A stretch of 64,000 nucleotides of DNA from Melastoma dodecandrum (lineage: Eukaryota > Streptophyta > Magnoliopsida > Myrtales > Melastomataceae): the NCBI GenBank assembly GCA_029817715.1, contig JARUPY010000537.1, positions 1 to 64,000 on the forward strand, read 5' to 3'. Shown piece by piece: positions 34,490 through 46,100 of this stretch; positions within the stretch are counted from its first letter, which is position 1, and every line of letters begins with the position of its first letter. The position numbers and the translations under genes are program-made. Below the pieces are notes generated by a model, which did no database searches, was not told the DNA's origin, and saw nothing but the letters and a program-made list of their open reading frames with translations.

Positions 34490-35365
34490 ACGGAGATGAT
34501 GAATACAAACTGAGGAAACGACATCGTCAACTTGCGAATTCTGCACGACGCGACGTAATTGTTTGTCGCCAGACATTTCTTTGTCCAATGATGACATAAG
34601 CACGACAGGACCCGCGAGAGGGAGAAAAGCCACGCCTTTAGCACAAGAGAGATAAATGACCGATTTTCGGCCATGCAGGCGGACGTCCGACCATCGTACG
34701 TAAGGGACGCGCCTTCCCGGTCATTTGCCCGAATAAAATTCGAAGAGAAACACGTACACGACATCAGCCTTGTCCGTCGAATGGAAAAATTTCTTTCGGG
34801 CTGAACAAGCCGTTGAAGGTGGTCATAATGACTTTCTCTTTGTCGAAAAGACTTCGCCCAACAACGTGGGGTTCCTGTAATTTAAGAATCGCTTAACAAG
34901 CAAGATGCGAAGAACATATGCCGTAGGCTCATATGGATTGTAATATTTCATGTTGTAATGTGATTTAGTCAGAACGAATTCGTTGTTGTGACGAAAATTA
35001 ACTCTCCAACACCTACGACTCAGGTACAGGGAATGCTGCCGGAAACACGATATCCGTTTTTTGACGGGTAGAGAGAGCTACTTCATCCGTGTCGCCTTCG
35101 TTATTCGCCGAGTTGTATTCGTTGTCGTGCACGTTCCACGTAATTCTTTCATAAAACTCTACAAATTCCGCGTCGATCGCGACATTTCGATTCTTATCGG
35201 GGAAGAGAGTAACGAGATGCGTGGGCAACATGATCGAGTGAAGCTGGAAAATCATCAAGTTCAAGGTGTGAGACCCTTCAACATTGTGAGAGATACACAA
35301 AGAATAATGTAGCCGATTCGTATGTTTCTACGGACATCATGTCCGATTCCATGCCATCGACCATG

Positions 35366-36004
35366 TTATTGCCTCGACACCGCATCCCTGTCTAGCCCAA
35401 GTGCGGTCCAGACCGCATTCGATCCATCGACAACGTTATGTGGACAAGGTGGTTGGTTGGCGTGCTCCTCGTTGCAGCCGTTCATTGAGTCACACTCGTC
35501 GACCACGGTAGCAAGAACGGTTCTTCCCGTTTTCAAAGAGGATATTTTTATTTTCCTTCCACATCGAGATCCACTGCTATACCATCCCGTGGACAACGCA
35601 ACCACGGGATCATAGTTCAAATGGAAACGACCGTCGCACTCCGAAGGGGCACCTCCATCCCCGCCTTCGCTGCAATCACTATTCTTCAACCTGGCACTCG
35701 TCGAATAAGTCACGGGAGGCGAACAATCGTATCGCGAATAGGATTTCCCGCCACAGTGCATCGTTCCCGATGGTCTGCAGCTAGCAGGAGCCGACGACGG
35801 TAACTCGGAAGGAGTAGACATGCATATTTGAGTGCCAACGTCGGGATCGTCATCGCACATGCCGTTGACGCAAATTAGCTGTCCGTCACAGTCGTCGAGT
35901 GAGTTGCACGTACCCCCACAAAATGTGGCGCCCGATGGTGTAGGGACACCAATGATGCACGCGACAACTAGGATCAAAGAGATAAATTCCGCAGCGTTTG
36001 CCAT
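35366..36004 (-). CDS. Kiwellin family protein (K1)
   Basis: A 212-codon secreted protein of the kiwellin/ripening-related family. Residues 1-26 form a signal peptide. A cysteine-rich N-terminal module follows ([18 protein letters not shown] and onward, about 29-50). Next comes the double-psi beta-barrel region with [20 protein letters not shown] at about 82-101, [29 protein letters not shown] and [17 protein letters not shown]. Kiwellins are apoplastic proteins, and some bind fungal chorismate mutase effectors. No intron is needed. The end is odd: after LGLDRD, one base is missing relative to units K2 and K4, so K1 ends in AVSRQ and not in VGVEAVTF, losing the last strand common to the family. 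It is the only member here with start, frame and cysteines intact, but its function is uncertain. Confidence 0.88.
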   Translation of the reverse strand: MANAAEFISLILVVACIIGVPTPSGATFCGGTCNSLDDCDGQLICVNGMCDDDPDVGTQICMSTPSELPSSAPASCRPSGTMHCGGKSYSRYDCSPPVTYSTSARLKNSDCSEGGDGGAPSECDGRFHLNYDPVVALSTGWYSSGSRCGRKIKISSLKTGRTVLATVVDECDSMNGCNEEHANQPPCPHNVVDGSNAVWTALGLDRDAVSRQ

Positions 36005-36093
36005 GGACTGAGGCGTCGGGGCGTACTTTCGCTATACGAAGCCTTTTTTTTGTGACGGTTGAGCTTGAGGTGGAAGAACGGAGACTTGGTCAT

Positions 36094-36102
36094 CTTTATA
36101 CG
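36094..36102 (-). promoter_or_regulatory. Putative TATA box of K1
   Basis: Minus strand CGTATAAAG lies about 90 bp upstream of the ATG. It is kept at the same place before K2 (near 37915) and K3 (near 60242), which supports a real core promoter. Confidence 0.6.
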
Positions 36103-36330
36103 GGTTTTGATAAGAAACAGTTTCTCATGGAATCTTCATGCCGTTCCCTGTCGTTTTAAAGCCATTGACAGCTATGCCTTCTCGTTTTGACTCGAAGACA
36201 AGATCTCGAGCTAGACCTGCGGACCGTCTTGCTTGGCAAAATAATTCAAGTGTCTAAATACAAGAAAGAGAACTCCCGTAAGAGTCTCGGTGCCGTGGAA
36301 TGTGTAAAACGTTTGACGACGGATACAAAC

Positions 36331-38148
36331 ATAGGAAACGACATCGTCAACTTGCGAATTGTGCGCGACGCGACGTAATTGTTTGTCGTCTGACATTTCT
36401 TTGACCAATGATGACATAAGCACTACGGGACCCGCGAGAGGGAGAAAAGCCACGCCTTTAGCACAAGAGGTAAATGACCAAGTTTCGGCCATTCGGGTGG
36501 GTCCGGCCATCATACGTAAGGGACGCGCCTTCCCGGTCATTTGTCCGAATGAAATTCGAAGAGAAACCGGCATACGACATCGGACTTGTCCGTCGAATGA
36601 AAAATTTATTTTCGGGCAGAACAAGCCGTTGAAGGAGCTCATAAGGACTTTCGTTTCGCTACGTCGAACCGACTTCGCTCAACAGCGTGGGGTTCCCGTA
36701 ATTTAAGAATCGCTTAGGAAGCTAGATGCGAAGAACATATGCCATTTGCGTATCTGGATTGTAGTATTTCATGTTGTAATGAGATTAATCAGAACGAATT
36801 CGTTGTGGTGACGAAAATTAACCCTCCAACACCTACGTCTCAGGTGCAGGGAACGCTGCCGGAAACACGATATCCGTTTTTGACGGGTGGAGAGAGCTAC
36901 TTCGTCCGTGTCGCCTTCATTTTTCGCCGGGTTGCATTCGTTGTTGTACCCATTCCACGTAATTTTCTAATAGAACTCTACGAATTCCGCCTCGATGGCG
37001 ACATTTCGATTCTTATTGGGGAAGAGAGTGACGAGATGCGTGGGCAACAGGATCGAGTGAAGCATTGGAAAATAATCATGTTCACGGTGTGCGACCCTTC
37101 AGCATTGTGAGAGATACACAAAGAATAATGTAGTCGAATCGTATGTTTCCACGGACATCATGTCCGATTCTATGCCATCGAACGTTACTGCCTCGACACC
37201 GACATCCCTGTCTCGCCCAAGAGCAGTCCAGACCGCATTCGAACCATCGACAACGTTTTGTGGACAAGGTGGTTGGTTGGCGTGCTACTCGTCGCAGCCG
37301 TTCATTGAGTCACACTCGTCGACCACCGTAGCAAGAACGGTTCTTCCCGTTTTCAAAGAGGATATTTTTATTTTCCTTCCGCATCGAGATCCACCGCTAT
37401 ACCATCCCGTGGATAACGCAACCACGGGATCAGAGTTCGAATGGAAACGACCGTCGTACTCCGATGGGGCACCTCCACCCCCCCTTTGCTGAAGTCATTA
37501 TTCGTCCACCTGGCACTCGTCGAATAAGTCACGGGAGGCGAACAATCGTGTCCCGAATAGGATTTCCCGCCACAGTGCATCGTTCCCGATGGTCTGCAAC
37601 TAGCAGGAGCCGACGACGGTAACTCGGAAGGAGTAGACATGCATATTTGAGTGCCAACGTCGGGATCGTCATCGCACATGCCGTTGACGCAAATTAGCTG
37701 TCCGTCACAGTCGTCGAGTGAGCTGCACGTACCCCCACAAAATGTGGCGCCCGATGGTGTAGGGACGCCAATGATGCACGCGACAACTAGGATTAAAGAG
37801 ATAAATTCCGCAGCGTTTACCTTGGACTGAGTCGTCGGGGCGTACTTTCGCTATACGAAGCCTTTTTTTGGTGACGATTGTGCTTGAGGTGGAAGAACAG
37901 TGACTTGGTCATCTTTATACGGGTTGTGATAAGAAACGGTTTCTCGTGGAATCTTCATACCGTTCCCTGTTTTTAAAACCATTGACCGCTATGCCTTCTC
38001 GTTTTGACTCGAAGACAAGATCTCGAGCTAGACCTGCGGATCGTCTTTCTTGACAAAAAAATTCAAGCGTCTAAATACAAGAAAGAGAACTCCCGTAAGA
38101 GTCTCGGTGCCGGGGAATGTGTAAAAGGTTTGACGACGGATACAAACG
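36331..38148 (-). repeat. Kiwellin tandem unit 2
   Basis: The second unit of about 1.8 kb, holding K2. Its right end stops abruptly at GGATACAAAC (38148), where retroelement G2 begins. The missing continuation resumes at 58743 after a gap equal to 36331-36393 of this unit (63 bp). Confidence 0.9.
37082..37823 (-). pseudogene. Kiwellin pseudogene K2
   Basis: A close copy of K1 with two disabling changes. The start codon is AAG (37821-37823) where K1 has ATG. A one-base deletion in the G-run after TNNDFSKGG (near 37485-37495) shifts the frame, and that frame ends at 37368. The C-terminal part is nevertheless readable in its own frame and keeps DVGVEAVTF, the family-like ending that K1 lacks, though the frame runs on to 37082. 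The promoter TATA is preserved. It probably produces no functional protein but is a source of sequence for gene conversion. Confidence 0.9.
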
Positions 38149-38169
38149 GTCCCCTTGGTCCCTGCTGAG

Positions 38170-38936
38170 GGGAGCACGAATGGCCACATAGGATAAAGAG
38201 CCTTGGAAAGCCAGCAGAACCCTGGCGCGGAGTTGGAGCCCGACAAACTCCTCAAAGAATGGACTTATGGGCCAGAGTGAAAAGGAAAATGCGACAGTCG
38301 CTGATGTCCTCTGGCGGCTTCGAGTGTACATGGAAGGACGTCCTCAGGATCAGTCTACGTCATCTTTATCAATAAATTCAGCAGGCCTTAGAGTGCCTGA
38401 TGCATGTAAAAAGCCCGTGTCTACCAGTCTAGGTGGTAGCGAGCACCGAACTGAGGAAGAATTTGCAAATTGATAAAACCAGGGGGACGAATTTTCCAGC
38501 TGGTTTCTTAGTGGTTAATCCCGGTGATGATTGCAGTATCTCTGTTACTGTACTCTCAGGATTAATACCAAATCTACCATAAGCCCCCACCATCCCTCCC
38601 CCCTGACTGACCTATTGATTTAAAAAAGTACGAAAATGGAGATCAATTACCTGATAGAATGCCATTCCATCCAAATTATCTGCGTTTCGAGTCTTTATTG
38701 ACCCCATGTGACCCCTTGGTCAGTATCAACTTAGGTAGCGAGTCTTCTCATAGGAACCTTTTTATCAGCTCATCTGCGAATAAAGAATTCTTCGAATCAA
38801 TCAAGGATGTACTCAAAGAATTTAGAGACTACTTCACCTGGGACTGCACTGAAATGCCAGGGCTAGATCGTAAACTGTAGAACATACTCTACCCATCAAG
38901 AAGGATTTCAAACCAGTTCAACAAGCTCCAAGATGT
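38170..38936 (+). pseudogene. G2 pol, 5' fragment before the G1 insertion
   Basis: This matches the first 156 or so residues of G1 pol. In order these are GQSEKENATVADVL, SLSINSAGLRVPDACKKPVS, a segment absent from G1 (38449-38687, about 240 bp), then PCDPLVSINLGSES, EFFESIKDVLKEFRDYFTWD and the IKKDFKPVQQAP stretch. Stops interrupt it (e.g. near 38471 and 38878). It ends at GATGT, where the LTR of G1 starts; reading resumes at 51623. Confidence 0.88.
38932..38936. repeat. Left target-site duplication of G1 (GATGT)
   Basis: GATGT precedes the G1 LTR. GACGT follows the other LTR at 51623-51627. One transition separates them. In the pol reading both encode the same spot (after QQAPR), which shows they were one site. 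Confidence 0.85.
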
Positions 38937-39786
38937 TGTTCGCGTAGAAAATTGACCACGTCGGAAATATTTGGCAATTGAACTCACAGGGAAATGTATG
39001 TGGTTGCCAGAAAGATGAATTTCAATGATAAAAGATACGACTGTACAAATTCAGAGTTTTGAAAGAGAACTTAGAATCTTACAGCCATAAAATTGAACGA
39101 AAAAGGGGTGATACGGCTGACGTAGGCGTCGTAGAGTTGCTGCTGACGTCGTGGACTCGCGGCTGACGTCGTAGACTTGCTGCGGACATCGTAGACTCGC
39201 TACAGTACGCTGCGCCGTAGACTTGTGCGACGGTAGTAGTATTGGCGAAGGGTTGTTGCCCGGTTACGGTTGCTCGCCGGGACGGTGGAACTGCTGGCAG
39301 AAGATGATCACCAAAGCTACGGTTGCTCACTCTGGAGTTGAAGGTAGTGACCAAATAACCCAGGCCGAGGTATCTACTAAAATCTAAGGGTGACGAGCAA
39401 TGCAAATCTGTGTTTAGCTGATTGATCGTGCCTTTTCCTAAGGGGGATCTGTTTCTTTTATACTCAATCTTACTTGCCCTACAGGCTTCATGCGTCCTCA
39501 CAACGATCATTCAGATCGTGGCTCAATCTTAACTTCTCTCCAGGAATCTCAGAGTCTGTTTTAAAATATCCTTCTGATTTTCTGAGTTGTGTGTTGGGAT
39601 CGTGTGAGCATGCGTTGATGCAGGCCGTAGACTTAGCTCAGGCCCAAGACATTCTGTAGTGCCAACACATTGACGCAGGCTGTAGACTTAGCTCAGGCCT
39701 GCATCCTACGTCGGGCTGTAGACTTAGGACCACCTTTCTTGTCTTGTAGACTTAGCACGGGCCCAAGATATTCCGTAGTGTCAACA
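38937..39786 (-). repeat. 3' LTR of G1
   Basis: Starts TGTTCGCGTAGA and ends AGTGTCAACA on the plus strand, 850 bp. It matches 50567-51622. It is shorter because it has fewer copies of the 20-bp GACGTCGTAGAC repeat and lacks a duplicated GGTTACGGTTGCTCGCCGGG block. Confidence 0.92.
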
Positions 39787-39790
39787 TAAG

Positions 39791-39801
39791 CCCCCTTTTT
39801 T
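39791..39801 (-). other. Polypurine tract of G1
   Basis: Minus strand AAAAAAGGGGG followed by CTTA and then the 3' LTR. The same tract precedes the G2 3' LTR at 57938-57948. Confidence 0.88.
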
Positions 39802-39965
39802 GCTGAGGTGACTTCTGTCGCCTGAGCACAGTTGTCTGCTTTCTGGTTTAAAAGGAAAACGTTTCGTTTCCCTCCTTTCACTTGCGATGTACGTATTAGC
39901 CTTCTTTTGTTCACAATCTTTCTCTTCTCGAAACCCTAGTCTTCTTCTCAGGAAAAAGCTTCTCT

Positions 39966-42945
39966 CCGATCTTGTCGAACCTTGCCTCTTTCCAGTGGCA
40001 CCAGCAAGGCGATGGCCCTTCCGGCGTCGTCCAAACTTCAGACGGCCAAGGCCTAACCCTGGGTCCCATTCTTGACTCCGCACTCTTCCTCGACCCTGTT
40101 TCTCACGAGTATCTGATCACGGAGTACCAAATCCCTATCTGCAGGGAGGGTTTCATCGACCCACTTGGCTGGGAGAAGAAGAGCGGCTTCCTGTGCTTCC
40201 CTTCTGTGGAGAAGACCCTAGTACGGGAGTGGTTGGCAAGAAAGGTTAGAAAGCAAGTTGAAGGTCTGCGGAATTTGGTCTTTCCTGAAGCTTTCTGTGG
40301 TCGTAAAGCACTATGACCCGCGGGTATGCGTCGGTCTCTTCCCCTTCTGGAATGGCTCAGTCAACTGCTTTTACTTTCTAGAAGTTCCAATGACTATCAC
40401 ATTGGAGGATGTCTATTTCTTGACGGAGAGTTTTGTAGCTGGGACTCCCGTTCACCTCTACCCCTTGGACAATGATCATAATCCGTCAGGGATGCTCCAA
40501 ATTTTGGATATTGCGACAAGGCATCTTCAATTACTTAAAGGCCACCCTCATTCTGCTTGGGGAAAGGCTGAAGAAGTGGAATTCTTCAGTGTGTGGCTGA
40601 GCAAGTATGTATTGTGCTTTCCTGGTAAGAGGGTGCCAAAGTTGGTTAACGGAATTGCCAACTTTTTGAGTAATGCTTCCAGCAAGGTAGCTTGGGCTCC
40701 TTTCTTGTTGGGTCTTATCTACCAAAGCTTGCATAGGAATAATTCCTGCACGAGCCCTTTCCCCAAGTATCCGACCGGTGGCCTTCTTTGGCTCTTGCAT
40801 CTGTGGGCTTGCACATGGATACCAGGACTTACAGGGTATCAGATGCCCTCTGGTGCTATGAAGGTTGGCTGCTATGGGACACATATGCTAGAGGCTTGCT
40901 GCTACAACAAGAGCCAGTGGTTGCATGCTTCGGTGACAGGGTATATGAGGCATATCGTCGACACTGGACGAGGGGAACGCCGTAATTGGGCTCCGTTCCC
41001 TACCGGCCACCCAGTTCTCAAGCGCCGAAGGAAGCTGGTGCCATGCATATATTGGGACTCTGTGCTGACTAGCAGGGACTTGGTGTGCGCCACAGAGGCA
41101 GGCTTCGGTTTTGAAGTCTACAATCCCCAGCTCTGCGCAAGGCAACTGGGCTTCATCCAAAGCTCTGCAGTCCCTTTTTTCTGATACTTTCAATGCCCCA
41201 ATCCATATCAGAAATAGCTGCGTCTTATCAAGGGACTCTCTTCAAGCCTCCTTGGTCCTCTTATCGAAGAAGGCAGAGCTTCAGCATATGGAGTTTCCCC
41301 TTGAGAGCACTCCAGCTTATGCTACCGAAGCTTTCTCCATTCAGTGGGCGCTCACCTTTGGAGCCCTTCGCGACAGGATGACTTTCCTTGAGACTTCTGC
41401 TGAGCCAGATCTTTACCTGTCCCCTGACATGATGCTGAAGTCTGGTCAGAAGCTTATCACTTGTAAAAGAGGCTTTGAATTGTATATATATGTTCTAAAA
41501 AAGTCTCACGTCCCTGTATTGGAATACTTCCTCTTAATCATTATAATTGTGATTACAGATTCTGGAGATTCTTCCCCCGAGAGGAGCCCTCCTCCCCAAG
41601 CTAGTCGCTCGGCTCGGTGACGACAACCTTCTGCCATTAAAGGCACAAAGCCTAAAGTCGAGGGGCAGCCTTCGGGGAAGCTTAGGAACCGCAAGCGCGG
41701 GACCATATCCTCGTCATCTTCTGACTCGGAGAATACTCCGATATCCAAATTGCTGAGGCAAACTCAGCTTGTCTCCCGAGGATTTGGTTCTGCTTCCTCT
41801 GGGACCCCAAGGTTGTTGTTGACTCAATCTACAAGTCCCCCCTTAAAGTATGTAATACTCCTTCTATTCCCTTTTTGAAAACCAAGAACGCTTACTGATT
41901 CTTATTATGCTTGGCTTTCCTTTTCAGACAAGAGATGATGGCTTTGGTGCCTGTAGCTTCTCCTGCGCCGGAGACTTCGATAGAGCCTGAGAAAGATGTT
42001 AGTCTCTCCCTATTAACGTTTTTGTCCCTTGGGAATGGCCCTGTTTCTGTTTCTAATATTTAGTATGTTTTCTTAATCCACAGGGTGCCTCTCCTCCTAG
42101 CTCTCAAATCCCGACACTCGAGGAGGAGGATATTGTCATCATTGAGGCAGAGGTTGCAACGCCGGAAGAAACCGGCGCTCCTGAAGTTAACCCATCTGTT
42201 GCTGCAACGCCAATGACAACCTCGTCTGCGGCAGAAATTGCGGTTCCAGAAAAGGTTGGTACCTTGGGAGCTGACCCTGATGACGTTGCGCAACCTACTG
42301 TGGCAGAAATCGTTCCTCTCTCCTCCCCATCACCAAATGTGCCTACTGGGGAGGGTACCTAAGGCTGCCTCAATGCTTATGACCAACTGGTGCAAAATGT
42401 GGATCGCATCTGGAATCTTCTTCGTCTCGACATGTTTTCTGAAGTTCAATTTAAGGAACTTCAGGGCGGCTAACATCCAGATGCAGGCCGCTGGTGAGGA
42501 CTTCCGGGCGCAATTCTGGACCGAATGGACAGCTTACCAAGCAGACTTTCAAGCGCTTGATGACACTTCGTCCAGGATAGCCCAAAGACTCAATGCTCAG
42601 GAGGAGGAGGAAGCTGACATCAAACTGCTTGAGGGTCAAAGGAGTGAACTATCTTCCCAGCTTTCCAAAGTGCATAACAGAATTAAAGAACTCTTGGATT
42701 ACGAGGCCGATCTCAAAGATTGGGTCAGCACGATTGACTCCCTGCTCGACAATCGCCCTGCTCAAGCCTCTGCTCAGCAACACCGAGATGAGCTGAAGTC
42801 CTGGTATCGCCAGCAGAACGAGCTTACTATAAAGCGGACCCGTGCCAAGGTTCTTACTTTCTTGTTTGTGGAGGTTGTTAGCTCACTGCCACAGTCTGGT
42901 ACTAGGAGGTTGGACCTACGAGATTTTGCTCGTAGAAGAACTTAA
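39966..42945 (+). CDS. Antisense plant-mobile-domain (PMD) gene of G1
   Basis: A gene on the strand opposite to pol, between pol and the 3' LTR. The first segment (about 39966-40316) resembles the start of plant-mobile/aminotransferase-like proteins (SHEYLITEYQIPICREGFID). The core (40258-41184) carries KVCGIWSFLKLS, PFWNGSVNCFYF and MTITLEDVYFLTESFVAGTP, the PMD signature. A 3' segment to 42945 is acidic and coiled-coil-like (NAQEEEEADIKLLEGQ and onward). The segments are in different frames. Introns explain some of the changes (41848-41927 and 41998-42083), but the shift at about 40240 has no obvious intron and is shared with G2. No clear ATG lies at the beginning. Tat elements are known to carry such accessory genes; their role is unknown. 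Nuclear or chromatin-linked functions of host PMD proteins are the usual guess. Confidence 0.7.
41848..41927 (+). other. Predicted spliceosomal intron in the antisense PMD gene
   Basis: An 80-bp segment starts AAA|GTATGTAATAC and ends in a T-rich tract with TTTTCAG|ACAAG. GT-AG ends, a strong 5' site, a pyrimidine tract and small size fit a plant intron. The homologous sites are kept in G2 in reverse orientation. Confidence 0.7.
41998..42083 (+). other. Second predicted intron in the antisense PMD gene
   Basis: An 86-bp segment starts GAT|GTTAGTCTCTCCC, is T-rich and ends TTAATCCACAG|GGTGCC. The short exon between the two introns (41928-41997) keeps a proline/serine-rich coding character. 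Confidence 0.65.
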
Positions 42946-43146
42946 TGTTAAATGTAGACAGCGCATGTTAAGGGGTGGCCCCAAACTCAATCTACGACCT
43001 GTATATTTTTATATATTTCCATTTGTTCGCTATAGACGATGTCCTGCGCACAAGTTCACAAGTCTACAGCTGTATGGACGCTTTTAAGACGCCTTTCTTT
43101 GCACGATTTCCTTCGCGATGGCCGGGAAACACTTCTTCAAAGTTCT

Positions 43147-46100
43147 TCAGTGAGATTCCCAGATGGTCTTCTTGTATCGCTTCAAGAATTTCCCGTTAAT
43201 TTTTAAAGGTTGTTTAATACCTTCAAGAGTCGATAACCTATAGCTATTTGTTGAATAGGTTTCGACCACTCGATACGGTCCTTCCCAATTTGGAGACCAC
43301 TTTCCCAAAATTTGGTCTTTCATCTTTAAAGGTAAAACCATTTTCCAAATCAAATCGCCAACGTGAAAGTGTTTATGAATTACTTTCTTGTTGTAGTGTC
43401 GGGTTATCCTCTGTTTATGTGCTTCTAGCTTGTCTATAACCTCTAACCTCTTCTTTTCCAGTTCTTCCAAGGCTATATACATGGCTTCATCTTGTAGGTA
43501 AGGCTGGGCGACACGAAACGACTTATACCTCATTTCTATGGGCAAGATTGCGTCATGGCCATAGACTAGCGCGAATGGGGTTTTTCTGGTACTTTCGCGT
43601 TTAGTGACCCTTAGGGCCCATAATATGTCGTTTAATACCTCGTGCCATTTTCTCGGGTTGCATCCAATCATTCTTTGAATATTATTTTTAATCAATTTGT
43701 TGGATGCCTCGGCTTGCCCATTTCCTTGGGGATAATATGGGGTAGAGTTCGAAACTGAGAAACCGAACTCTTCGGCGAATTCCCTTACCTTAGCATTGTT
43801 GAAGGCCATCCCATTGTCTACCACAATATTCTGGGGAATGCCAAATCGATAAATGATGTTAGTCCGCAGGAAATCAATTACCTCACTGTGGTCAATTTTC
43901 CTGTAGACTTGTGCCTCTACCCACTTAGTGAAGTAATCTGTTGCTTCTAGGATGAATGCATCTCCCCGACTAGAATGGGGATGAATTTCTCCTATTATGT
44001 CCAGGGCCCAAGTCCTGATAGGCCAATGTTTGATTATGGGGGTGAGAGTTGCTGCCGGAGCGCGGGTCGACGGGCCATGTCGCTGACAATCTTGGCATCC
44101 CTTAGCCATTTCGATGCAACTTTTCATCATTGACGGCCAATAAAATCCATGTCTACGGATAGTCCAACACATTTTGACCCCTGACTGGTGTGAGCCGCAA
44201 AGGCCTTCATGAGTTTCTAGCATTATTGGAGAAGCTTCATCTAAGTCTACGCACCTTAAAAGAACTCCGTTTGCGTCCTTCTTGTAGAGGACGTTATCTA
44301 AAAGGATGTATGTCAATGCCTGGACTCTGACCCGTTGTTTAACCGTTTGACTTGGATCCGACAAGAAATCTACGATTGGTTTCCTCCAATCTTCCTCTCG
44401 GTTCATGATGTCTACAGCCATGACGTCACTTCTTGGCTGTAAATGAGAGTCCATTTCTGTTAATTCTTCTAGCTTGGTTTTCGTCCTATAGCCCGAGGCT
44501 GATTGTGCCAAGTTATTTGCCACTCTATTCTCGTCACGATTTACAAAATGGAAAGCTATGCTTTCGAATTGTGTGACTAGCCCTTGAACAATTTCAAGGT
44601 ATGGTCGCAACTTCTCTTGACACGAACATTCTTCGTTTACTTGGTTGATAACCAGCTGGGAATCTCCTCTAATTCGCGCTCGTTTCGCTCCCAGCGATAG
44701 AAGCTCTTTTAACACTGTTATTAATGCTTCATACTCGGTGGCATTATTTGTCAACGATGCTCGTAGACGAAAAGCCAGCCTAATGTTTTTACCCATACGG
44801 AACATTATATGGATTCCTATCCCAGTTCCATTTTTTGTAGACGAGCCATCGAACCATGCCGGCCATATTTCTTCGATCCTTTCTTCTTGGTCTATTGACT
44901 GGGCCGGGTCATGATCGGCTAGGAAATTGGCTAGCACTTGTCCTTTAACTGACTGCTGCGACTTATACTTTAAATCGTACAGGGACAAAGTCAGACTCCA
45001 TTTGCTGATTCGTCCGACTAGTAAAGGGCTTTCAAAGAAGTATTTGATTATAGGCGACTTAGAAACCACGTGGACTTCTTGGTTCCCGATGTAGTGCCTG
45101 AGCTTCTTTACGGCGTAAAATACCGATAAGCATAGCTTTTCTTTAGATGTATACCTGACTTCAATTGGGGTTAATTGTCTTGATAAGTAGTAGACAGCTC
45201 TTTCACGCCCGTTTTCATCTACTCGTGCCATCATTGCGCCTATAGTCGTTCCGGTAGCCGCTATGTAGAGGATAAAAGGTTTCCCCTGTTGAGGAGGCAT
45301 TAAGACCGGTGGGTGCGTCAAATATTCTTTCAAAGCATTAAACACTTCATCGTGTTCTTCGGTCCATCTGTAATCGTTCTTTCCTCTCAGGAGGTTAGCG
45401 AAAACCGCCGTTTTTCCCGCAACATTTCGAATGAACCTACGCAAGTAATTAACCTTTCCCAAGAAAGCTTGTTGCTCCTTTTTGCTCCTTGGGGCCGTTA
45501 GGCTCTGAATAGCTTTCACTTTATTTTGATCGACTTCAATACCACGTTGATGTACTAAGAAACCCAAAAAATGCCATGCCTTAACTCCAAAGGCGCACTT
45601 GAGAGGATTCAGCTTCAGTTGATGTTTCCTCATATTCATGAAGGCGTTTCTTAGATGTTCGATATGTAGTTCTTCCTTCGTCGACTTGACTACTATGTCG
45701 TCGATGTAGACTTCTACCGTTTTTCCTAGACAAGCATCGAATATAGCGGTCATCGCTCTCTGGTACGTAGCACCAGCATTTTTCAATCCGAAAGGCATCA
45801 CCACCCATTCGAAAATGCCTAAAGGGCACCTGAATGCCGTTTTGTGAATATCTTCCTCCGCGATGAAAATTTGATTATAACCCGAAAAACCATCCATGAA
45901 AGACATGACTTGGTGGCCCGCGGTTTTATCTATAAGGTCGTTTGCGACGGGCATAGGGTATTCATCTTTGGGAGTAGCGCGATTTAGATCTCTAAAGTCT
46001 ATGCAGGCCCTAATTTTTCCATTTTTCTTTAAGACCGGTACTATATTAGAGATCCACTCCGTATAACGTGATGTTCTTATGTACCCTGCTCGAAAAAGTT

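Larger units (their letters stand above)
34510..36330 (-). repeat. Kiwellin tandem unit 1
   Basis: About 1.82 kb. It contains a conserved non-coding 3' part (34510-35365), the K1 gene, and its upstream promoter region. Homologous units begin at about 36331 and 60474, and a cut unit begins at 58743. The non-coding part shows no protein motif. Open frames across it are short and differ between units. Confidence 0.9.

Noticed and set aside
37160..37492. Plus-strand frames of 90-130 codons opposite the kiwellin genes (also 35322-35615, 59471-59857)
   Set aside because: They are antisense shadows of the kiwellin codons and persist because the units are copies of each other.
41490..41560. Third possible intron in the antisense PMD gene of G1 (ATGTTCTAAAA to TGATTACAG)
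   Set aside because: The 3' site is plausible but the 5' site (GTTCTA) is poor and the frame is open across the segment, so I did not annotate it.
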